Source: Rhizobium sp. Q54 (lineage in GTDB: Bacteria > Pseudomonadota > Alphaproteobacteria > Rhizobiales > Beijerinckiaceae). Taken from it: a stretch of 11,213 nt of DNA. The notes beneath the pieces were generated by a model. That model worked only from the letters and a program-made list of their open reading frames with translations. It did not search any database and was not told the DNA's origin. The position numbers were made by a program, and so were the translations under genes. Numbering within the stretch: position 1 is the stretch's first letter; every line of letters starts with the position of its first letter. Positions 7,867 to 11,213 of this stretch are shown here, one piece after another. The DNA lies in contig CAMDKB010000116.1 of assembly GCA_945901195.1 (NCBI GenBank), positions 1 through 11,213 of the forward strand, written 5' to 3'.

Positions 7867-9135
7867 ATGTCCAGTCTCACCGGCAAACGGGTATTACTTA
7901 TCATCGCGGGCGGGATCGCGGCCTACAAGGCCCTCGATCTGATCCGGCGTCTGCGCGAGCGCGGCGCGAGCGTTCATGTGGTGATGACGGAGTCTGCGGA
8001 ACAATTTGTGACGCCCCTGTCCGTCGCAAGCCTTTCAGGTGAAAAGGTCCATACGGCGCTTTTTTCGCTGACCGTTGAGCCTGAAATGGGCCACATCGAA
8101 TTGTCGAGAGATGCCGATCTTATCGTGATAGCGCCCGCGACCGCGAACATTCTTTCAAAAATGGCAAATGGAATTGCCGACGACCTCGCCTCGACGCTGC
8201 TTCTTGCGACGGACAAGAAAGTCCTTGCCGCTCCGGCCATGAACCTTCGCATGTGGTTGCATCCCGCGACGCAACGCAATTTGGCCTGGCTTCGAGCAAA
8301 TAACGTCGCGTTTTGCGGTCCTGACGATGGCGAAATGGCCTGTGGTGAATTTGGGCCGGGCCGTATGAGTGAGCCGCTCGCCATCGTTGCTGCAGTTGAA
8401 GCTGTTTTAGCCATAGGCAGCACAACTATCCCACTGCCAGCGGGTGTTGGTATCCGCCCCGAAAAGCCCCCAGGGTTGCTGGCGGGCCGCCGGGTGATTG
8501 TAACCTCCGGTCCAACCCATGAACCCATCGACCCCGTGCGCTATCTCGCCAACCGCTCCTCGGGCAAGCAGGGGAAAGCTATTGCGGAAGCCGCTGCCAG
8601 GGCCGGCGCCGAAGTCATTGTGATTTCCGGCCCGGTCGCGATTTCTGACGCTGCCGGCGCTTCAACGATTCACGTCGAAACAGCCCGTGAAATGCTGGAG
8701 GCGGTGAGCCGGACTCTGCCAGCCGACATATTCATATCCGCAGCAGCAGTGGCCGATTGGCGCGCCGAGGCTCCTGCAGGCGACAAGATGAAGAAATCAG
8801 GGAACGGCCCCCCTTCCCTCAGTCTCGTTGAAAATCCCGATATTCTCGCAACAATTTCGCAGCACGCGACCTTGCGACCGAGGCTGGTCATAGGATTTGC
8901 TGCTGAAACAACCAACCTTGTCGAACATGCCCGGCAGAAGCTTGCGCGAAAGAAATGCGATCTCATTGTCGCCAACGATGTTGGAACGGGAACTGGCGTG
9001 ATGGGCGGCGACCAGAATACCGTACACATAGTTCAGGCTGACACGGTCGATTCCTGGCCGAAACTCGACAAGGATGAGGTCGCCGCTCGTCTCGTGGACC
9101 TCTGCGTCACGAAACTGGAGGAGAAGACGCGATGA
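7867..9135 (+). CDS. coaBC: Bifunctional phosphopantothenoylcysteine decarboxylase/phosphopantothenate-cysteine ligase
   Basis: CoaBC joins 4'-phosphopantothenate to cysteine and decarboxylates the product to 4'-phosphopantetheine, two consecutive steps of coenzyme A synthesis. The 422 residues hold both domains. The FMN-dependent CoaC part spans about 1-185, with IAGGIAAYK, H76 in G-H-I-E-L, PAMN (123-126) and the substrate-clamp box A-C-G-E-F-G-P-G-R-M with C159. The CoaB part begins near 207 with VTSGPTHEPIDPVRY and NRSSGKQG, followed by A-A-A-V-A-D-W-R, K-M-K-K-S-G and G-F-A-A-E-T. The gene follows ubiB by 23 bases and overlaps dut by four (ATGA). The ribosome binding site is poor, which fits read-through or coupling from ubiB. 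Using cysteine links it functionally to cysK downstream. Confidence 0.97.
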   Translation: MSSLTGKRVLLIIAGGIAAYKALDLIRRLRERGASVHVVMTESAEQFVTPLSVASLSGEKVHTALFSLTVEPEMGHIELSRDADLIVIAPATANILSKMANGIADDLASTLLLATDKKVLAAPAMNLRMWLHPATQRNLAWLRANNVAFCGPDDGEMACGEFGPGRMSEPLAIVAAVEAVLAIGSTTIPLPAGVGIRPEKPPGLLAGRRVIVTSGPTHEPIDPVRYLANRSSGKQGKAIAEAAARAGAEVIVISGPVAISDAAGASTIHVETAREMLEAVSRTLPADIFISAAAVADWRAEAPAGDKMKKSGNGPPSLSLVENPDILATISQHATLRPRLVIGFAAETTNLVEHARQKLARKKCDLIVANDVGTGTGVMGGDQNTVHIVQADTVDSWPKLDKDEVAARLVDLCVTKLEEKTR

Positions 9136-9602
9136 CGTTGCGTGTTCCGGTCAAGCGTCTGCCGCACGCGGAGGGGCTGCCGTTGCCAGCCTATCAGACT
9201 CCGGGGTCCGCTGGTCTCGACCTGATGGCGGCGATAAAAGCCAATTCGATTGTGGTCATCGAGCCCGGCGCGCGAGAGCTGGTGCCCACCGGGCTCGTTT
9301 TCGAACTTCCCAATGGTTTTGAAGCGCAGGTCCGCCCTCGCTCGGGACTTGCGCTGAAATCCGGAGTTACCGTGCTGAACGCTCCGGGGACAATAGATGC
9401 CGATTATCGGGGCGAGATTGGCGTTATCCTGATCAATCACGGTGCCGAGCCATTTGAGGTTACCCGTGGGATGCGGATCGCGCAATTAATCATTTCACCG
9501 GTTTCGCGGGCAATGCTCTTGGAAACGGACAGTCTGGGGGATAGTGTCCGCGGTGGCGGCGGATTTGGATCGACAGGAGCTGGAACGCTCTGTGTGTTGT
9601 AG
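9132..9602 (+). CDS. dut: Deoxyuridine 5'-triphosphate nucleotidohydrolase
   Basis: This homotrimeric dUTPase splits dUTP to dUMP and pyrophosphate, keeping uracil out of DNA and feeding dTMP synthesis. It has 156 residues with all five dUTPase motifs in order: S-A-G-L-D-L (26-31), RPRSGLA (68-74), G-T-I-D-A-D-Y-R-G-E (86-95, with D89 likely activating the water), RGMRIAQ (112-118) and the glycine-rich RGGGGFGSTG (140-149), which closes over the substrate. Seven extra residues ending C-V-L follow the last motif. The ATG overlaps the coaBC stop (ATGA), and GGAGGAG (9117-9123) inside coaBC is a strong ribosome binding site, so expression is coupled. The coaBC-dut pair is widespread in bacteria, and with mutM nearby the locus carries two genes that keep DNA free of damaged or wrong bases. 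Confidence 0.97.
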   Translation: MTLRVPVKRLPHAEGLPLPAYQTPGSAGLDLMAAIKANSIVVIEPGARELVPTGLVFELPNGFEAQVRPRSGLALKSGVTVLNAPGTIDADYRGEIGVILINHGAEPFEVTRGMRIAQLIISPVSRAMLLETDSLGDSVRGGGGFGSTGAGTLCVL

Positions 9603-9620
9603 TTGGGGGGACATAAACAC

Positions 9621-10070
9621 ATGATCCTGCTGTCGCGCCGCAGCTTGCTGGCAGTTGCTGCAGTTGTTGATATAGCCATTCACGCCCGCCCCGTGCCAGT
9701 CGCGGCCAAAGCGTTGGCTGCCAGACACAACCTTCCGCCAAGGCATCTTGAGACGCTGTTGCAGTCGCTAGTGCGCGCGAACGTCCTCAAGGGTGTGCGC
9801 GGACCAAAAGGCGGTTACGAACTGGCGCGCGAACGCCGGAGGATCAGCGTCGGCGAAATTGTCCGGGCCGCGTTGAACGACCCCGAGGAGGATGCACGAC
9901 TGGGTGGTAAATCCGCGCTTGTGGATTCTGTCGTCGCGCCACTCGTGACAAAAGCCAGCAGCGAGTTGATTGCGCTGCTTGACTCAACCACAGTGGAAGA
10001 TCTCTGCCGGGAAGCTCATGCCAAGCTTGTGTTCGGGAACCAGCGTGCGGCCGCCGATTTCACAATCTGA
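9621..10070 (+). CDS. Rrf2-family transcriptional regulator
   Basis: This is a 149-residue winged helix-turn-helix regulator. The DNA-binding part spans about 28-70. Its recognition region is R-H-N-L-P-P-R-H-L-E-T-L-L-Q-S-L, and the wing is GVRGPKGGYELAR (58-70), a clear Rrf2 signature. The ATG at 9621 is preferred over a TTG at 9603, because the GGGGGGA run (9605-9611) fits as its ribosome binding site and the TTG would add only six residues. IscR and NsrR bind iron-sulfur clusters through three cysteines near residues 90-110. None exist here; the sole cysteine is C129 near the C-terminus. It therefore belongs with cluster-free Rrf2 proteins such as CymR. It lies 18 bases after dut and 75 bases before cysK, so control of cysteine synthesis is plausible but inferred. 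Confidence 0.88.
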   Translation: MILLSRRSLLAVAAVVDIAIHARPVPVAAKALAARHNLPPRHLETLLQSLVRANVLKGVRGPKGGYELARERRRISVGEIVRAALNDPEEDARLGGKSALVDSVVAPLVTKASSELIALLDSTTVEDLCREAHAKLVFGNQRAAADFTI

Positions 10071-10098
10071 TCGGGGCCTTGGACTGTTTCATCGACTC

Positions 10099-10116
10099 TA
10101 CCCAGGGATATTGGTA
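10099..10116. promoter_or_regulatory. Imperfect inverted repeat before cysK, possible operator
   Basis: TACCCA (10099-10104) and TTGGTA (10111-10116) form an inverted repeat with one mismatch around six bases, about 30 bases before the cysK ATG. A dimeric regulator such as the adjacent Rrf2 protein could bind such a site. A short imperfect repeat of this kind can occur by chance, and no clear promoter accompanies it. Confidence 0.2.
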
Positions 10117-10145
10117 ACCTGTCAGCCGCACCAGGGAGGTCAGCA

Positions 10146-11114
10146 ATGTCAGCGTCGGAAACAGCAAAGCCGGGTCGGGGCAAAATTTACGCGTCCATCA
10201 CTGATACCATCGGCAATACGCCGATTGTCCGGCTTGATCGCTTTGCGCGCGAAAAAGGCGTCACCGCAAATCTCCTCGCGAAACTGGAATTCTTCAATCC
10301 CATTTCAAGTGTAAAAGATCGTATCGGCGTCGCCATGATCGATGCGCTTGAAGCGGCTGGAACGATCAAGCCGGGCCGGAATGTACTGATTGAGCCGACA
10401 TCAGGAAATACAGGTATCGCCCTGGCGTTCGTGGCCGCGGCGCGTGGTTATCGCCTTATTCTTATCATGCCTGAATCCATGTCGATCGAGCGGCGCAAGA
10501 TGCTGGCGCTTTTGGGTGCGGAACTTGTCCTCACCCCGGCGGCGGTCGGCATGAAGGGCGCGATTGCAAAGGCGCAGGAGCTGATCGCTGCAACGCCCGG
10601 CGCTGTCATGCCGCAGCAGTTTGAAAACCCTGCCAATCCCGACATTCACCGGCATACGACAGCCGAGGAAATCTGGAACGACACCAACGGTGAGGTAGAC
10701 GTCTTTATCTCGGGAGTCGGCACTGGCGGCACAATTACCGGCGTCGGGCAGGTTCTCAAGCCACGCAAGGCTTCGCTTCGCGTCGTGGCGGTTGAGCCGG
10801 AGGATTCGCCCATCCTGTCGGGAGGGCAGCCTGGACCGCACAAGATCCAGGGAATCGGTGCAGGCTTTGTCCCGGCGATCCTCGACCGCAGTATTATCGA
10901 CGAGGTCGTGACGGTCGGCAATCAGACAGCGTTCGACATGGCTCGCCTGCTGGCGCGCACCGAGGGCATTCCAGTCGGCATCTCGTCCGGAGCTGCGGTC
11001 GCTGCCGCCATTGAGGTGGGCTTACGGCCGGGAATGGCAGGCAAGAACATCGTCATGATCATTCCCTCGTTCGCGGAGCGCTATCTTTCGACGGCTCTGT
11101 TTGAGGGCCTCTGA
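10146..11114 (+). CDS. cysK: Cysteine synthase A (O-acetylserine sulfhydrylase)
   Basis: This PLP enzyme makes cysteine from O-acetylserine and sulfide in the cytoplasm. It has 322 residues, the normal length. N-T-P-I-V-R-L (24-30) opens the fold. K57 in N-P-I-S-S-V-K-D-R is the lysine that binds PLP. TSGNTG (85-90) is the substrate loop, GTGGT (192-196) holds the PLP phosphate, and S-S-G-A-A-V-A-A-A follows near 285-293. The ending P-S-F-A-E-R-Y-L-S-T is typical of CysK, more so than of CysM. GGGAGGT (10134-10140) is a strong ribosome binding site five bases before the ATG. The 75-base gap to the Rrf2 gene leaves room for a promoter, but no good -35/-10 pair is visible, so read-through from the Rrf2 gene is possible. 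Confidence 0.96.
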   Translation: MSASETAKPGRGKIYASITDTIGNTPIVRLDRFAREKGVTANLLAKLEFFNPISSVKDRIGVAMIDALEAAGTIKPGRNVLIEPTSGNTGIALAFVAAARGYRLILIMPESMSIERRKMLALLGAELVLTPAAVGMKGAIAKAQELIAATPGAVMPQQFENPANPDIHRHTTAEEIWNDTNGEVDVFISGVGTGGTITGVGQVLKPRKASLRVVAVEPEDSPILSGGQPGPHKIQGIGAGFVPAILDRSIIDEVVTVGNQTAFDMARLLARTEGIPVGISSGAAVAAAIEVGLRPGMAGKNIVMIIPSFAERYLSTALFEGL

Positions 11115-11165
11115 TCCCTCGCAGCGAAAGTTCAAGCCGAAGGGCGGGAATCTTCGCGTCTGTCA

Positions 11166-11195
11166 TTGACGGCTCATACACATGTTGGGTATAAG
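11166..11195 (+). promoter_or_regulatory. Sigma-70-like promoter for the next gene outside the window
   Basis: TTGACG (11166-11171) and TATAAG (11190-11195) are separated by 18 bases and match the sigma-70 consensus at five of six positions each. It is the best promoter-like pair in the window. It points out of the right edge, where a plus-strand gene should begin. Nothing else is seen between the cysK stop and this site apart from a weak CGAAG/CTTCG hairpin without a T run. Confidence 0.55.
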
Positions 11196-11213
11196 CCCAC
11201 CACTTGGCGGCCT

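Noticed and set aside
9603..9620. TTG start of the Rrf2 gene at 9603
   Set aside because: It would place the G-rich ribosome binding site inside the coding sequence. The ATG at 9621 is well spaced from it.
10079..10112. cysK promoter with -35 TTGGAC
   Set aside because: The -35 is fair, but no -10-like hexamer occurs at 16-18 bases; GATATT lies 22 bases away.

Overview
The window looks like chromosomal DNA from an alphaproteobacterium, most likely of the order Hyphomicrobiales (Rhizobiales). The gene order mutM / ubiE-ubiB-coaBC-dut is typical of that order. The mutM zinc finger (C-x4-C-x16-C-x2-C) and the C-terminally membrane-anchored TAXI protein also fit. The genus cannot be told from this sequence, and no similarity search was available.

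Layout. (1) Positions 1-804 hold the right-hand part of an IS5-family insertion sequence. Its transposase is split into two frames at an A5G4 run, and its left end lies outside the window. (2) Positions 805-2030 hold a TAXI-type TRAP solute-binding gene that has lost its 5' end, apparently by the IS insertion. (3) A 228-bp gap follows, with a terminator-like hairpin and a striking nested palindrome. (4) typA/bipA (2259-4079) is an intact translational GTPase gene. (5) A 194-bp gap with two perfect palindromes leads to a small gene for a secreted or membrane glycine-zipper protein (4274-4513). It converges with mutM/fpg (minus strand, 4504-5385) and overlaps it by 10 bp. (6) A 100-bp divergent region separates mutM from a compact plus-strand run: ubiE, ubiB, coaBC, dut and an Rrf2-family regulator. 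Gaps are 9 bp, 23 bp, a 4-bp ATGA overlap and 18 bp. (7) cysK follows 75 bp later with its own strong ribosome binding site. (8) The last 99 bp hold a good sigma-70-like promoter pointing out of the window.

The genes are mostly housekeeping: repair of oxidised guanine (MutM), dUTP removal (Dut), ubiquinone synthesis (UbiE, UbiB), coenzyme A synthesis (CoaBC), cysteine synthesis (CysK) and ribosome assembly or stress translation (TypA). CoaBC uses cysteine, so a regulator and cysteine synthase just downstream of it make metabolic sense, although co-regulation is only inferred.

I did not find a convincing undescribed system. The items most worth a second look are the IS frameshift, the IS-gene junction, the palindromes in the gaps, and the cluster-free Rrf2 regulator next to cysK.
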